From NCBI RefSeq assembly GCF_030463535.1, contig NC_132896.1, forward strand, positions 33,948,262 to 34,012,261: 64,000 bases of DNA, in the 5' to 3' direction. Source of the stretch: Salminus brasiliensis. Its lineage: Eukaryota > Chordata > Actinopteri > Characiformes > Bryconidae. Below the pieces are notes generated by a model. It was given only the letters and a program-made list of their open reading frames with translations. It did no database searches and had not been told where the DNA came from. Numbering within the stretch: the first letter of the stretch is position 1; every line of letters starts with the position of its first letter. The position numbers and the translations under genes were made by a program. Shown here piece by piece: positions 1 through 11,924 of this stretch.

Positions 1-865
1 TGGAGCATCCAGTAGCTGACAGCTGACGGCTTATCACAGAGAATGGATTCGAGCTCGCTGTAAAAAGGGCAGGTTATTTGGCCACGCCCACTTCTCCTGA
101 TTTTTTTAGGCTCTAATTTTCCTTTGACACTGCAGCAGCGCCCCCCTGTGGCTTCTTCTCTTCAAACATGGAGCAGATGTGATATGAGCCTTCTAATGTA
201 GTGTGAACAGAGACATCACCCTAAATATATATGAGATCTTTCACCTCACTATCCCCCAAGTATCCCACCACTGAAAACCTCCTCTTAACGCATTCAGGAG
301 GAATGTTGAGTTGGACTGATGGAAAAGTCCACGTGAATTCTGATCCAGGTCATATTGGTGCACATCGGATAGGTATCGGATTTCACTCCCACATATAAAA
401 GCGGCCCAACTCGAACCTCCCACACGGATAACACACCTGCGTCACACAGCTCGGTGTGTTTGGCCCACCAGGCTTTTTAAACCCTCCACTGCACTTTTGC
501 TGTTTGCTCTGCCACGTCGGAGGCCGAGCTGAACTCCTCCTGGCCTCGTTTCAGCCCCTCCACACACACAGCTTGTGCATAGTGTTGATACAGGCTCACA
601 GTGAGATGCAGCCAGTGACGTGCAAGTGTGGGATTCTCCCGGTCAACCACATCATTACTGAGCCTCTGAGAAACACAGCAAAACACTGCGACGTTCGTTT
701 TCTGCAAGCAGGACACAAAGGATGACAGAAAACGATGACCTACACCTTCATCACAACCTCCTTCCTGGCTGGCTGTGAAACTGACCTCAAATGTAAATGG
801 ACCTGACCAATACAGTGAGATGCTCTGGAGTAGCCGTCAACACATGAGCCCCCAGCATCTTCGCT
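1..865. other. Intergenic, nothing recognised
   Basis: Mixed-composition single-copy-looking DNA. Short open frames on both strands show no domain, no consistent splice sites and no resemblance to a known family. I support no gene, RNA or repeat here. Confidence 0.5.
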
Positions 866-869
866 GCAG

Positions 870-1020
870 TGATAATGGGGCTCCATCCCATACTGTTGGA
901 ATGAGCTGGAGTTGGATCAGAACTGATCATCCAACATCAGTACCTCACTGATGCTTTTGTGGACCTCAATGCAATCAAATCCTCATTGCAAATGTTCCAA
1001 CATCTCGAATGTCACCACAA
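870..1020 (+). pseudogene. Tc1-like transposase C-terminal fossil
   Basis: Across shifted frames the plus strand reads WNELEL, then DHPTSVP, then a run equivalent to DLNAIKS. This matches the end of the DDE catalytic domain of fish Tc1 transposases, where an LWDELE motif is followed by a PTSVPDLT motif. Frameshifts and a stop break it, so it is a dead remnant. It abuts another Tc1-derived block on its right. Confidence 0.55.
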
Positions 1021-1039
1021 TAGATGCCTATTTATGGCC

Positions 1040-1470
1040 ATTATATACACTGATTAGCCATAGCATTGGGCAGCAGGAAAACAGTCAGTTCTTGGAAACT
1101 GGAAAAATGGGCAAGCCTAAGACCCCGAGCCATGTTCTAGACAATGACTGGGTCAGAACACCTCCAAAACATCAGGCGGGTCTTGTGGGGTGTTCCCGGT
1201 ATGCTCCAAGGAAGGACAACTGGTGAACTTGGAACTTGGTTATGGACGCCAAAAGCTCACCAACGCTCACAGAGATATGTGGCCTGCAAGATCTGCTGCT
1301 AGTGTTAGTCTTGGTGCCAGAGACCACAGGACACTAAGAGGTCTTGTGGAGTCCATACCTCAACAGGTATGCGAGGCTGTTACTGTGTTACTGTCTATTA
1401 ATACCCTTAGTCACAGAAGAAATGCTGTAGGAGCAGGTGTCCACAATTTTTTGGACAAATAGTGTCGAGT
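1040..1470 (+). mobile_element. Tc1-like element, internally deleted (family B)
   Basis: Begins with a degenerate terminal motif ACTGATTAGCCATA. A helix-turn-helix-type transposase fragment follows (MGKPK near 1107, then AGLVGCSRYA near 1180), then the C-terminal part (DLLL... LVESIPQ) from about 1290. The middle of the transposase is missing. The right end (GTGTCCACAA...TTTTGGAC, 1437-1460) belongs to a different Tc1 group (family A), so the copy is a chimera or two abutting insertions. Confidence 0.6.
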
Positions 1471-1474
1471 AGTT

Positions 1475-2555
1475 CATCTGAAATGGACCTGCTTATGTGG
1501 TTTCTAGCACCGAATGACTCACTGTTATCTATAAACATGGACATGTTGCAGCTTCACAAGCTTTTAATTGTGGCGAATGCCAAGCTGGTACATGGAGATG
1601 CTAACTGAGCAGCGCTACTGTGGCTTCCCTTCATCCTGGTTCTGAAATGTCAGTGAAAATCACATCCTCTCTATCACACACATCCTTACATACACACACA
1701 CACACTTCTCATCTCAGAGCCCCAATGAGCAGGCAGCGGGCAGTAGTTGGGTACAGCTGGTGGCTGGACGTTCTCCTATCTCCGCTACACACACTGTGCT
1801 CATAGTCCCTGGACCCTAGGATTGGATCACCCACAAGAGAAAGCTTAACACTGAAGGAAAACCATAATCCTGAACAGCTCCATTACCCAGACCGGTCCAT
1901 ATAGGAAGGGAAGGGATGACCTGGTCCCCTAGCGTGCACACACACACACACACACACATATAAACACTGTGTGACTGACTGAAACACACTTTATCACACT
2001 CGATTAATTCACATTCACTCCCTTTCTCCAACCCAGACGAATCTGTTCCCCCCCTCTGACAGAGCAGCCATTTCTTTTTCGGGTTATCGTTTGATTTCAT
2101 CAGCATGTGGTGTTTATCACAAAGACAGCGTTAGACCCAATCCAGCTTCACTGGGCTCTACTGTAGAGTCGCAATGCCCCCTTTTGGTCAGGCCTGGAAG
2201 TCCAGTTCCACCTTGGTCCGAGCACGAGAAGCCAGCGTGATCTTTTAGAGTCTGTTTATCTGTTGTTTTGTTCTTCAGTATTGACCCAGGGGGACCAGAC
2301 CTAATGGTCCTTCTGTCTTCTGTCTCGTACGATATCGGTAGAGTTGGGCTGAAAATGTGACACTGAATGCACTGTGCTAAATGTGTTGCCATTGATGGTG
2401 GAGAGGGAGAACCGGTGGGCAAATTCTATCTTCTAGGACCAATCAGTAACAACAACGATGGTCTTCAGTGGTCTAGAACCTCTAGTACATCCTTTAAGTG
2501 GCATTTATTCAGACCTGTGGGATGAAGGATGCACCGTTAAGCTAAAATGACATTT
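1475..2555. other. Intergenic with two short CA tracts
   Basis: Contains short CA repeats near 1690-1707 and 1938-1960. Otherwise it looks single copy, with no supported gene. Open frames are short and lack recognisable domains. Confidence 0.45.
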
Positions 2556-2559
2556 TAAT

Positions 2560-2835
2560 AAATAAATGTATTCATGTATTGGAGATCTGCTGCTCTGAGG
2601 GCAGCACATGGTCTGCATGGGGGTGGGGTGCTCTGCTGGGAAGTAACAAGGGGAGGTTTTAAACAGTAAGCCCCTCTGCTGCTAATGTTAGCCCTGGTGC
2701 AAGATAACACAGGACACCTTCAGAGGTCTTATGGAGTTCATGCCTCGGCGGGATGGTGCTGTTTTCACAGCACAGGAGGAACCTGTACAATATAAGGAAG
2801 GTGGTTTTAATGTTATGGCTGGCTTGATGTGTAGT
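2560..2835 (+). mobile_element. Tc1-like family B 3-prime fragment
   Basis: Carries the degenerate transposase tail (CTTCAGAGGTCTTATGGAG) and ends in GGTTTTAATGTTATGGCT, the terminal inverted repeat of family B. The left part (2579-2645) is shared with a low-copy repeat at 3012-3095. Confidence 0.55.
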
Positions 2836-3004
2836 GCACTGATAAAGAAGGATCCGTTTTCATCATAGCGCCAATGTAAATACTGCAGAAAAGGAGACTA
2901 CAGGAGGAGGCGTCTACAAACTTCTGGACAAATAGACTTGCTTGTGTGGTTTCTAGCACAGAACAAATTACTCACATGTTGCAGTTGCATGGACACAAGG
3001 TATG

Positions 3005-3095
3005 TTCATGTATGTATTGGAGATCTGCTGCTCTGAGGGCAGCTGGTGATCTGCATGGGCTACCTGAGCAGGGGGCTCTGCTGGGAAATGTTCAA
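3005..3095 (+). repeat. Low-copy dispersed repeat (GGAGATCTGCTGCTCTGAGG)
   Basis: The same roughly 70-bp module occurs at 2579-2645 and 3012-3095 in direct orientation, and inverted at about 54783-54855 (CCCATGCAGATCACCAGC...). Its common core runs from a TGGAGATCTGCTGCTC motif to a GCTCTGCTGGGAA motif. Origin unknown, possibly an internal part of a decayed transposon. Confidence 0.55.
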
Positions 3096-3420
3096 CTGCG
3101 ATGGTCTCAGTCAGTAAAAATGTTAATGAAAGTAGATGTGTGTGAACTTGTGTGTATTGGGGTCAGTTGAAATATGGTGTTGTGGTGGAGCTCAGTGAGG
3201 CAGTGTTTAGGATAGTATTTACTGGAGTGAACCGCTGATGGCTGGCTGCGTCCGAATACTTTACTGAAATGTCCTCTCCTAGATTCTGCTGGTCTGGTGC
3301 TCATTTGGATCCACATGCTAGTCAGCTCTGCCAGTGTATGTACTGAAGCTTTATTCAGGGCAAAATACTCCTTATAACTTCAGAGTGAATGGGTTGGACT
3401 AAACTGCTAAAGAGGTAGCT

Positions 3421-3500
3421 ATATAGTGCAAAAGGACAAAAGTATTGGGACACCTGCTCATTCATTGTTTCTTCATTTAGCATTTTGAGCGTGTTGAGCC
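3421..3500 (-). mobile_element. Tc1-like family A terminal fragment
   Basis: Starts TATATAGTGCAAAAGGAC and continues ACAAAAGTATTGGGACACCT, the terminal inverted repeat of the most abundant Tc1-derived family in this window. The internal part is lost after about 60 bp. Confidence 0.6.
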
Positions 3501-3618
3501 ACGTTATCACTCCTCTTACTCTCCAACTTGCCTCTTAAGTTTTTGCTGAGTTATGGTCGGAAAAATGTCACAACAGCACCAGAACATTTGGCCATGCAGG
3601 TATGAGTTTCTGTGTGAG

Positions 3619-3795
3619 CGAGCGAGAGAGAGAGAGAGAGCGAGAGAGAGAGAGAAGGGCTTTGATGTTTCGCTCTCTCTGAAGTAGGCTTCCTTCAGGT
3701 GTCTGGGACCGAGAGGTCCTGAAATGGAGTGCAACTCGTTCAAAGGCTCTCTCTCTCTCTCTCTTTACCTCTCTCTCTCTCTCTCTCTCTCTCTT

Positions 3796-3851
<56 letters not shown>

Positions 3852-3881
3852 CTCTCTCTCTCTCTCTCTCTCTCTCTTTAC

Positions 3882-3923
<42 letters not shown>

Positions 3924-3977
3924 ACCTCTCTCTCTCTCTTTACCTCTCTCTCTCTTTCTCTACCTCTCTCTCTCTCT
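3619..3977. repeat. GA/CT microsatellite, imperfect
   Basis: A short (GA)n tract at 3619-3655 is followed at 3745-3977 by a long (CT)n tract broken repeatedly by the same TTTACCTCTCTC variant. The regular variant suggests expansion of a compound unit. A homopurine/homopyrimidine run of this length could form triplex DNA. Confidence 0.95.
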
Positions 3978-4059
3978 GCACCAAGAGGAAAAGAACTGTG
4001 ACTGTATCGTTTAGGAACACACTCAGCACTGCTGTGCTCTAACCACTTAAACAGACTCA

Positions 4060-4480
4060 AACACTTGGCCATTTTATTGGAAACCCTTGCCTTGTAGTTT
4101 TACCCCAATGTAAATAGTGGGTGTTTCTAATAAAGTGGCCAGAGAGTGGAATCACAAATGAGGTGTTTCTGATAAAATGGCCAGGGAGTGGAATCACAAG
4201 TAAGGTGTTTCTGATAAAATGGCCAGGGAGTGGAATCACAAGTGAGGTGTTTCTGATAAAATGGCCAGGGACTGGAATCACAAGTGAGGTGTTTCTGATA
4301 AAATGGCCAGGGACTGGAATCCCAAGTGAGATGTTTCTGATAAAATGGCCAGGGACTGCAATCCCAAGTGAGGTGTTTCTGATAAACTGTAAGTGAAAGT
4401 ACAAGATAAGTGTTTCTAATAAAGTGGCCAATCACTGAAAGTACAAGGTGGTTGTTTCTAATAAAGTGGCCACTGCCATA
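4060..4480. repeat. 42-bp minisatellite built on a transposon terminus
   Basis: About eight to nine tandem units with 42-bp spacing (for example 4171, 4213, 4255) share GTTTCTGATAAAATGGCCAG. The first stretch at 4065-4140 has the same motif inverted (GGCCATTTTATTGGAAACCC). This is the terminal-inverted-repeat layout of a small DNA transposon whose right terminus was then amplified. A lone copy of the terminus lies at 16945-16972. Confidence 0.9.
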
Positions 4481-4484
4481 GAAG

Positions 4485-6375
4485 AACAAGGCCTGAGGTC
4501 CTAAGGGTTAAACTACACTCCCTCCCCAGATAAAAGCAGCCCAGCTCCTGGTGGACTTTTCCTGGTTGGTTGAAACTGAAGCTGCTCCACATGTTTCGTG
4601 TGATGGTCCTAAAGGTTTTGTGGACCAGCCTGATGTTCTAAAGGACTCTCCTAATGAACTGATTCTCCTGATCTCCAGCCCCATCCTCCTATCACACAGC
4701 TACAAGTTCAGTCGGCAGAAAGTACGGACGCCCCTTCAGGGATGTTTCGTGGAGAAGCTCCCACTGCTACTCATTTAAAAGCGGAGATCTGCCGAGAAAA
4801 CAGTGCAGACAGACATCTCCCCTGTCAATTAACATATTCCCCCCATTTCTTTCTCTTGCTTTCACACACACACACACACATATACACACATACATTCATA
4901 CGCCGTGTAATGCATGTGCTTATTAGATCCAGGATAGACGTGGAGCCTGACAGTTTCTGGCTGATCCAGATGAGAGCTGAGAGTGTAACTCATAAACAGG
5001 CAGTTTTATGTTCCTCAATAATTCATTCAATTTGATGTGTTGCCCATATATTAACCATAACAAGCCCAAACCTGTCATACCGAGAATAACACGGGAGAGA
5101 CGACAAGGAGAGCCACAGAAACGATGGATGACTCATTAGACTGTGTGTGTTTGTGTGTGTGTGTGTGTGAGTGAGTGAGATCAGATGCATGTCTCTGTAT
5201 GCAATCCACAGCTCAGTAGGTTCCCGACTCTATGCCTGACTGGTTAGGACATTTGCCACCTGTACACACTCGCACACAGGCCTGCAAGCATATGTGTGTG
5301 AACACACTCTCAAATACACTCATCTTACTCTCTCGCCACAGGTGATGATGTAGCTATGATTTATGGCTTGTATGAAGCTCCTGCCAGTCATTGTCATTTA
5401 AAAGTGCTTTGCCTTTCACAGATGATGAGTACGACACCCAAGACAGGTCCGAAACTATACCTGGTCAAGGCAAGAGCAATCGAGGCAGTAGTGTAGTCAG
5501 ACTGGACACGGCAGATTCACAAGGGAACCTTTTTTATCTAATATTCTGGCATTTATGCTTTCAGAAGCACAGAACCACGCTAAAAATGGGATTTCCGATT
5601 GTAGTCATTGTATTTAACCTCTTTCTACAGGTACCATCTGCGGTGGTGATGATTTTGGAACAGGATTTTGAGATTCAAATGTTAAATGTAGTCCTTATAC
5701 TTACGGTTATTTGTCAAAATGGGATTTAACTGGGATGTCACATATTTATTGAGAGTGAGAGCATTTATATTTATCTGCCCCCGGTCTGAAACTAAACTTG
5801 AGAAGTTTTTCCAAGTTTTTGCTACTGACCCAATCTGAAAGGGGCCAAGACAAAGTCAAGTCAAGACTCAGTCCAAGTAGGTTAACATTATGGCCCAGAA
5901 TCCCTGGCAGCACCAGTACAGAACAGGAGGAACAGGGCATCTCAATACATGTGGAAGAGATGGGCAGTAAAACAGAAAGGAAGGAAAAACAACATGGTTG
6001 AGAGGATTGTGGCAAATATTGGCAAATTTGCACAGTGGGAGAGCTTGGTCCAGAGGGTAGGCAGGCAGCAGCAGGCATTCAATGGAGTCACACAGCATTG
6101 AGCAGACAGTAAGGGGCAGGTCAGGACATGCGAGGGAGAGAGAAGAAAGGAATTAAGGAAGACGGGGTTGATCATTTAAATAATCTGGTGTAGGGTTTGA
6201 ACAGGAAGTAGTTAATAAGAAGACTCCTGGATGGGAGCATCACCCAAAAATGATGGTGTTCAGCAACTGTAATAGTATATACACTCCTCTGCACATTCGC
6301 ACACTCATCAGCTCATTCTCTTCCTACATAAATGGCTTTATTCGGTATTCAGCACTCAGTCCAACTCTTTATGCA
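4485..6375. other. Intergenic, nothing recognised
   Basis: Contains small CA tracts (4863-4895) and TG tracts (5142-5170), otherwise single-copy-looking sequence. A 112-codon open frame at 5391-5729 has no domain, no coding-like composition and no splice context, so I do not call it. Confidence 0.45.
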
Positions 6376-6377
6376 CC

Positions 6378-6385
6378 GTGTGTGT

Positions 6386-6440
<55 letters not shown>

Positions 6441-6582
6441 GGGGGGTTAATTGGTGGCTAACACTGCGCTGTGCTCCTCTCTTTCTGCAGTCTGCACGAA
6501 GACTTAATCAAGCCCAGCGCTTTCACCAGACGACTCTGGCAACTTGAACCAGCTGACATCCCTTTCTTTCTCTCTCACACAC

Positions 6583-6618
<36 letters not shown>

Positions 6619-7022
6619 ACACACACACGTGCATGCATGTTGTTGGCCTATGGCCGGTCCTCTCTTGCCGAACTGACCTCCACTCGTCATGCACGACGCC
6701 GAAGTCTTAATCACTTCAGAGAGGAGCGTCAGAGGCCGGAGCGGACCAGGCCCAATAAAAGACAGGGAAGCAGGTAGGAGTGTGAGGCTCTGCGGAAATG
6801 AAAGCCGTGATGAAGGATGGAGGGATGAATTGTGCAGACGGAGGGACGGAGAAAAGGTAAAAGGTCTATCTTGACCGCTGTCTTACAGGCCAGGCACAGG
6901 TCCCATTGAGACGGCCTCTCTATTGTAGTCCATTTGTCTCCATGTTTCAGTCTGTCTGTCTGTTCAGAGCAGAATCAATATATCTAACATTTACCGCTGC
7001 CAGAGGCTTAACACACACACTC

Positions 7023-7055
<33 letters not shown>
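6378..7055. repeat. Cluster of TG/CA microsatellites
   Basis: A (TG)n tract lies at about 6378-6437, and (CA)n tracts at about 6586-6630 and 7014-7052. The DNA between them (6640-7010) shows no gene or mobile element I recognise. Confidence 0.9.
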
Positions 7056-7164
7056 ACTGCGTTGTACAATACACTAAAACACACATCACCAGAACACAGT
7101 GGCCACCCAACCTTAATCTATAACATGGGCTGAAAATATTCAGTAAAGGAGCTGATGCTACGTA

Positions 7165-7680
7165 CGCTATTTTGACAAAAGTATTGGGACACCTGCTTAT
7201 TCATGCTTTCTTTTGAAATCAAGGGTATTAAAAACAGTTGTTCCTGTTGCTGTTGTTGGAGTAACTGTCTCAAATGTCCAGGGAAGAAGGCTAGATTCTA
7301 CTAGATTTTGGAGCAGAGCATTGCTGTAAGGATTTGATTGCATTCAGCCACAAGAGAATTAGTGAGGTCCGGATGTTGGATCCCCAACTCATCCTAAAAG
7401 CACTGAATGGAGCACCACCATCCATCATTTCAGAGAACACAGTTCTTCCACTGCTCCATTGCTCAAAGCTGGGGGGCTTTATACCCCTCTATAAGCTCAC
7501 GCCTGGCATTATTAGGCAGCATGATGTTTATCTGCTCCAGAGAGTCCTATTCTATTGGCAAAATTTCTCTAAGACACTAGACAAGCTGTATATCTGTGTA
7601 TCAAAAATGGGTGTAACTTAAAGTAGCTAAATGCATTCATTAGAAGGGGTGTCCACAAACATTTGGACACACCGTGTATA
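7165..7680 (-). mobile_element. Tc1-like family A element, near full length
   Basis: Left end GACAAAAGTATTGGGACACC, right end GTGTCCACAAACATTTGGAC; these are imperfect inverted repeats. The inside is about 500 bp. Read on the minus strand it still shows the Tc1 transposase tail (a PDLTNAL-like run opposite 7350-7380), so this is an internally deleted Tc1 copy. It cannot encode an active enzyme. Confidence 0.75.
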
Positions 7681-7684
7681 CAGA

Positions 7685-8270
7685 GCTTGTAAGGGCTTGC
7701 TTTCACAGCTCTGCTTGTTCAGGCTATTGTGCTGTATGGAGATCGAGAGCGAGTGAGGGAGGAATATCTGGCTGTGTTTTCCTGAATAGAGGCACAGTGC
7801 CCTCTGTAGGCCGAGAACGGGACGGAATGATATTTTGGTGGAGCCGTTCTCAAAGCCGACTCAATTATCGCAACGAGAACAAAAAAAAGGAAAAATCCAA
7901 GCACACAATGATTGGTTTTTTAATGTATTAACAGAGAGTGATGCTGTTCAAACAAAGAAAAGTTCTGATTGGAGATTAAGATTAGCTCTGTGTGTGAATG
8001 TGTATGTATGCAAGTGTTTGAATGGATGGCAGACTGCGGACCGCAATTAGCGAGGCCCCTCATAATCCCTGTGCCTCATTCTTTCCGTCTTTATTACCCT
8101 CATGAAAGAACACTGAGGCCTCGAAGACAGAACTTTAATCAGTGCTTTATGATACAGATACACATCTATGCGATTGGACTGCACACATCTGCCATAATGG
8201 CTCTTAAATCATTACCATCCTTCATTACAAGCAGAAGAGTTCAGGACAGAGAGTGCAGGACAGGACACAC
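7685..8270. other. Intergenic, possible conserved non-coding sequence
   Basis: No repeat and no gene recognised. The block 8050-8220 is balanced in composition and repeat-free, as conserved non-coding elements often are, but this cannot be decided without alignment. Confidence 0.3.
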
Positions 8271-8274
8271 CGGT

Positions 8275-9560
8275 CAGCCATAACATTAAAACCACCGCCA
8301 GGTGAAGTGATTAACGTTTGATGATCTGGTTCCAGTGGCATCTGTGAAAGAGTGGACCAACATGATCTCCCAAAATAATGTTTAATTTTCCAGTCCCAAA
8401 TACGACCTATTCTGTTATTATTTCACAGGTACAGTGGTGGCGCTGTTGTAAAAACAAAAACACTGTTCAGACACAACCTGCCTGCCAGACCAGAAGAAGA
8501 AGAAAGCAGCGCTGGGAGATCATGCTGGAGCAAATCCAGATTATAATAAAGATATTAATGGTCCAACATCCATGCAGAAATGGTGAGGATTCCTCATTTC
8601 ACTAGGGTAAAGATTAGGTTTAGAATAAAGGTTAAGATTAGGTTTAAATGTAGATTAAGGTGTGGGTTAAGGTTAGGTTTAGATGTAGATTATGGTGTAG
8701 GTTAAGATTAGGTTTAGGTGCAGATTAAGGTGTAGGTTAAGATTAGGTTTAGGTGTAGATTATGGTGTAGGTTAAGATTAGTTTTATGTGTAGATTACGG
8801 TGTAGGTTAAGATTAGTTTTAGATGTAGATTAAGGTGTAGGTTAAGATTAGGTTGATGTGCAGATTAATGTGTAGGTTAAGATTAGGTTTAGGTGCAGAT
8901 TAATGTGTAGGTTAAGATTAGGTTTAGGTGTAGATTATGGTGTAGGTTAAGATTAGTTTTAGATGTAGATTAAGGTGTAGGTTAAGATTAGGTTTAGGTG
9001 TAGATTATGGTGTAGGTTAAGATTAGGTTTAGGTGCAGATTAATGTGTAGGTTAAGATTAGGTTTAGGTGTAGATTATGGTGTAGGTTAAGATTAGGTTT
9101 AGGTGTAGATTATGGTGTAGGTTAAGATTAGGTTTAGGTGCAGATTAATGTGTAGGTTAAGATTAGGTTTGGGTGTAGATTATGGTGTAGGTTAAGATTA
9201 GGTTTAGGTGCAGATTAATGTGTAGGTTAAGATTAGGTTTAGATGTAGATTAAGGTGTAGGTTAAGATTAGGTTTATGTGCAGATTAATGTGTAGGTTAA
9301 GATTAGGTTTAGGTGCAGATTAATGTGTAGGTTAAGATTAGGTTTAGGTGCAGATTAATGTGTAGGTTAAGATTAGGTTTAGGTGCAGATTAAGGTGTAG
9401 GTTAAGATTAGGTTTAGATGTAGATTAAGTTGTGGGTTAAGATTAGGTTTAGGTGTAGATCAGACAGCTCTTGTGGAGAGTCCCAGTATGCAGCGACCAG
9501 CACCTACCAAAAGTGCTCCAAGGCTTTAGACAGGGTCATGGGTAACGCCCATATGTGAAA
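8275..9560 (+). mobile_element. Tc1-like family B copy split by a minisatellite
   Basis: The left terminus GGTCAGCCATAACATTAAAA at about 8275 leads into about 70 bp of family B sequence. The right part at 9465-9545 resumes the family with CTACCAAAAGTGCTCCAAGG and GACAGGGTCATGGG, the start of the transposase region. Between them sits a 35-bp tandem array, so the array arose inside, or was inserted into, the transposon. Confidence 0.6.
8605..9462. repeat. 35-bp minisatellite, about 24 copies
   Basis: Units of 35 bp are spaced exactly (for example 8701, 8736, 8771). Each has GTGTAGGTTAAGATTAGGTT followed by a GCAGATTAATGT or GTAGATTATGGT variant. The two variants alternate irregularly. The strand is G-rich with TTAGGTTTAGG motifs resembling, but not equal to, telomere repeats. 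Confidence 0.95.
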
Positions 9561-9564
9561 GCAG

Positions 9565-10345
9565 CCGATGAGAGAGCTTGCAGCAGGAAAAGAAAGCTCC
9601 AGCGGCGTGAGTGTGTGCTGATGGAGGTGCTTCTTGTTGAACATGGGTAAATAATAGTGTGCATCCGTAACGTCAGCGCCGTTACAACAACCAGAACTTC
9701 AAAGCACTTCAAGCTTTTCCAACCACATGTTCATCCACAGACATGAAAGGGTCTGGATTTTAGAAGGTGTGTATGGTACTATATGGCTGGCTTTAAAGAA
9801 ACAATGCAAATGTGATTGAAGGAACCACTTAAAAGGCATAATTCCATAACCCTCCAGGACCGGAAACCTCAGCCACTCATCTATGACGCACAAAGGGCTC
9901 TCAAGCTGAGACCTGGTCATGTCAAACCCAGCTCAAACAATGTGACCGTTGCTCTGCATTATTGGTTTCCAGCCATGACCCATGCTCCTTATATATACTC
10001 TAAACAAAGGGGCTTCTATATAGTGCTGAAAAGGGTTCTTTGACTTGTAATGAGTCAAATATGGAAGCAAAGATCCTTTTAAGAAAGCAAATAATAATTT
10101 AAGCCTCAGAACCATTCAGGTGTCTTAGATTAGGGAAATGTCTGGAACCTGGGACCATGCTTTATTAGAAATACTGGACCTCAGTCAACCCAATGATATT
10201 TGAGAGCAGAGCCACGGTTTCCTGCCAGCAGCAACTTCTTGTGGTTTATCATAACGAGTCTAATCAATATTTCAGTCATTTTAGGGAGGTTTCTGATACA
10301 TTTGTGATACATTTGCATTTGCATTTGTATATTTTAAGCTTTAGA
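9565..10345. other. Intergenic, nothing recognised
   Basis: No repeat family, RNA gene or coding exon supported. Short open frames on both strands carry no known domain. Confidence 0.4.
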
Positions 10346-10349
10346 CAAA

Positions 10350-10535
10350 ACACTGGGTCCAAAGCTCCATTGCACCAGCTGAAAGATGCATGTGCCGGCC
10401 AACATTGCTTAAGAGTGAAGGAGCACCATCTGCCCACCTGGAAAAAGCATGGCCGGTTGTGCTCACTCTGACTCTGGCTGCTGATGGCAAAGCTGCATGG
10501 TTTGGGATTCGAACTCACAACCTCCAAAGTGGGTA
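10350..10535 (-). mobile_element. tRNA-derived SINE fragment
   Basis: The plus strand contains GGGATTCGAACTCACAACCT at about 10503, the complement of a Pol III B box (GGTTCGAATCCC type). The family-like body lies on the left side. This orients a SINE head on the minus strand. The A box is not clear, so the boundary is approximate. Confidence 0.5.
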
Positions 10536-10539
10536 TTTC

Positions 10540-11700
10540 TGTTAATTAATATAATTCCTAGTTATGTTCTTAGGCCTACTTGTGTCCAATTCCGGGGTGT
10601 CTATGTAACCCATTAGCTTTCCCAGGCCACATGAGCTACAGTATGTGTAATAATAGTTGTTTTTTCTGACGTTAGTGTGGCGAGTTAAAAATGATGTCGA
10701 ATATGATTTGTTGACAGTAGTTATGAAGATAATCTCTCAAATAATTAATCTGTGATAAAAAAAATCATTAAAAATGAATGCCAGAATTCATGGTTACAAA
10801 GTAAAAGGATTGATGGATACTTCATGGTTAAAATGTATATACATAAATAAGAATATTTACAGACACTAAGTTTAGCTGTTATCTGACACCTACTAATCGT
10901 CCATGATGTATTGATCCGCAGTCGATTGGCTATGCCTTAATCCAGCCAGTAGGGGGCGACCACAAAGTTTTCCTCATTCGAGATAAAGCCATCCATAAGG
11001 AAACTTCATTGTTGTTTATTGTGCTCTATAACTCCCTTTATTTAGGGTGGTAACATTAGCAGCAGTTCTGAAAGACGCGATGGCTGGCTTGCTTCAAAAG
11101 TCCTTACCCTTCTAGTGTAATATTTTTATTGAAATAATAAAGGTAGGCCTTCCTGAACGGTTATATGCCTGGGAACAATTGCGTTGGGTTCAATGCAGCT
11201 CTGCAGTCAGACCCTTCTCAATTAATCCCCCCCTTGTTAATTTCCATTAGGTGATGGTCAATCTGTTCTCAGATCAGCAGATCCTCTCAACACAGGGGAA
11301 AGGAGCAGAGCTTCAGCAGCCAGACAGATGCCTAAAAGAGGTTTCTCACCCCACTCTGAACCTCTGCTAGAGTGTCTGAGGAGTGAAACTCTTCAGACAA
11401 GGGGTTGACACAGACCTGTTAGTAAGTTTGACAGGTCACGCAACTCGTGAAGGAATAAAGAATCACACCGCAGACGGTGGTCTGGACGTTCCTGTCAGTT
11501 CACGAATGGCGAATGACACCAGCATACACTTTCCTTCAGCCTGAGATGTTCTTCTTCATGGACAGTGTTTTCACAGCCGTACCGAGTATAAAATCTGGTC
11601 CGTGGTCACAGCTGTGTGTACTGTTGTGATGTTGAACAACATTGCATTCAATTTATGGCGATTTCACACTAGCGTTGCTCGGAGAGTTCGGTACGTCTGG
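10540..11700. other. Intergenic, nothing recognised
   Basis: AT-rich to about 10870, then mixed composition. No gene, array or clear mobile element is visible. Confidence 0.4.
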
Positions 11701-11704
11701 TCAA

Positions 11705-11920
11705 GAGCAAAAGCTATGGGGCTTCAAGTGGCTGAGCAGTCTAATGTGCTACCACCACCATAGCCTGGGGGTCGCAAGTTCGATTCCCAAGCCATGTCAC
11801 TTTGCCATCAGTCCTCTTTCGGACAGAGTCCGATTAAGCCCATACCCTGCTAGCGTCAGGAGCATTGCTAATGCTGGGATGAGTTATGAATGGGTGGGTA
11901 AAGACCAAATTCTCTAGTCC
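11705..11920 (+). mobile_element. tRNA-derived SINE
   Basis: The head reads GGGCTTCAAGTGGCTGAGCA, then GGTCGCAAGTTCGATTCCCA near 11769, a near-consensus B box about 50 bp downstream. The body (TTTCGGACAGAGTCCG..., GCATTGCTAATGCTGGG) is shared with the copy at 55795-56065. The family is tRNA-headed; its exact name cannot be assigned by eye. Confidence 0.6.
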
Positions 11921-11924
11921 GCCG

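Noticed and set aside
5391-5729. Open frame of 112 codons that looked possibly coding
   Set aside because: No domain or motif, no splice partners, and the hydrophobic end is AT-driven. It lies in a region without other gene signs.
8605-9462. Interstitial telomere repeat
   Set aside because: The unit is 35 bp with TTAGGTTTAGG words but no TTAGGG run.
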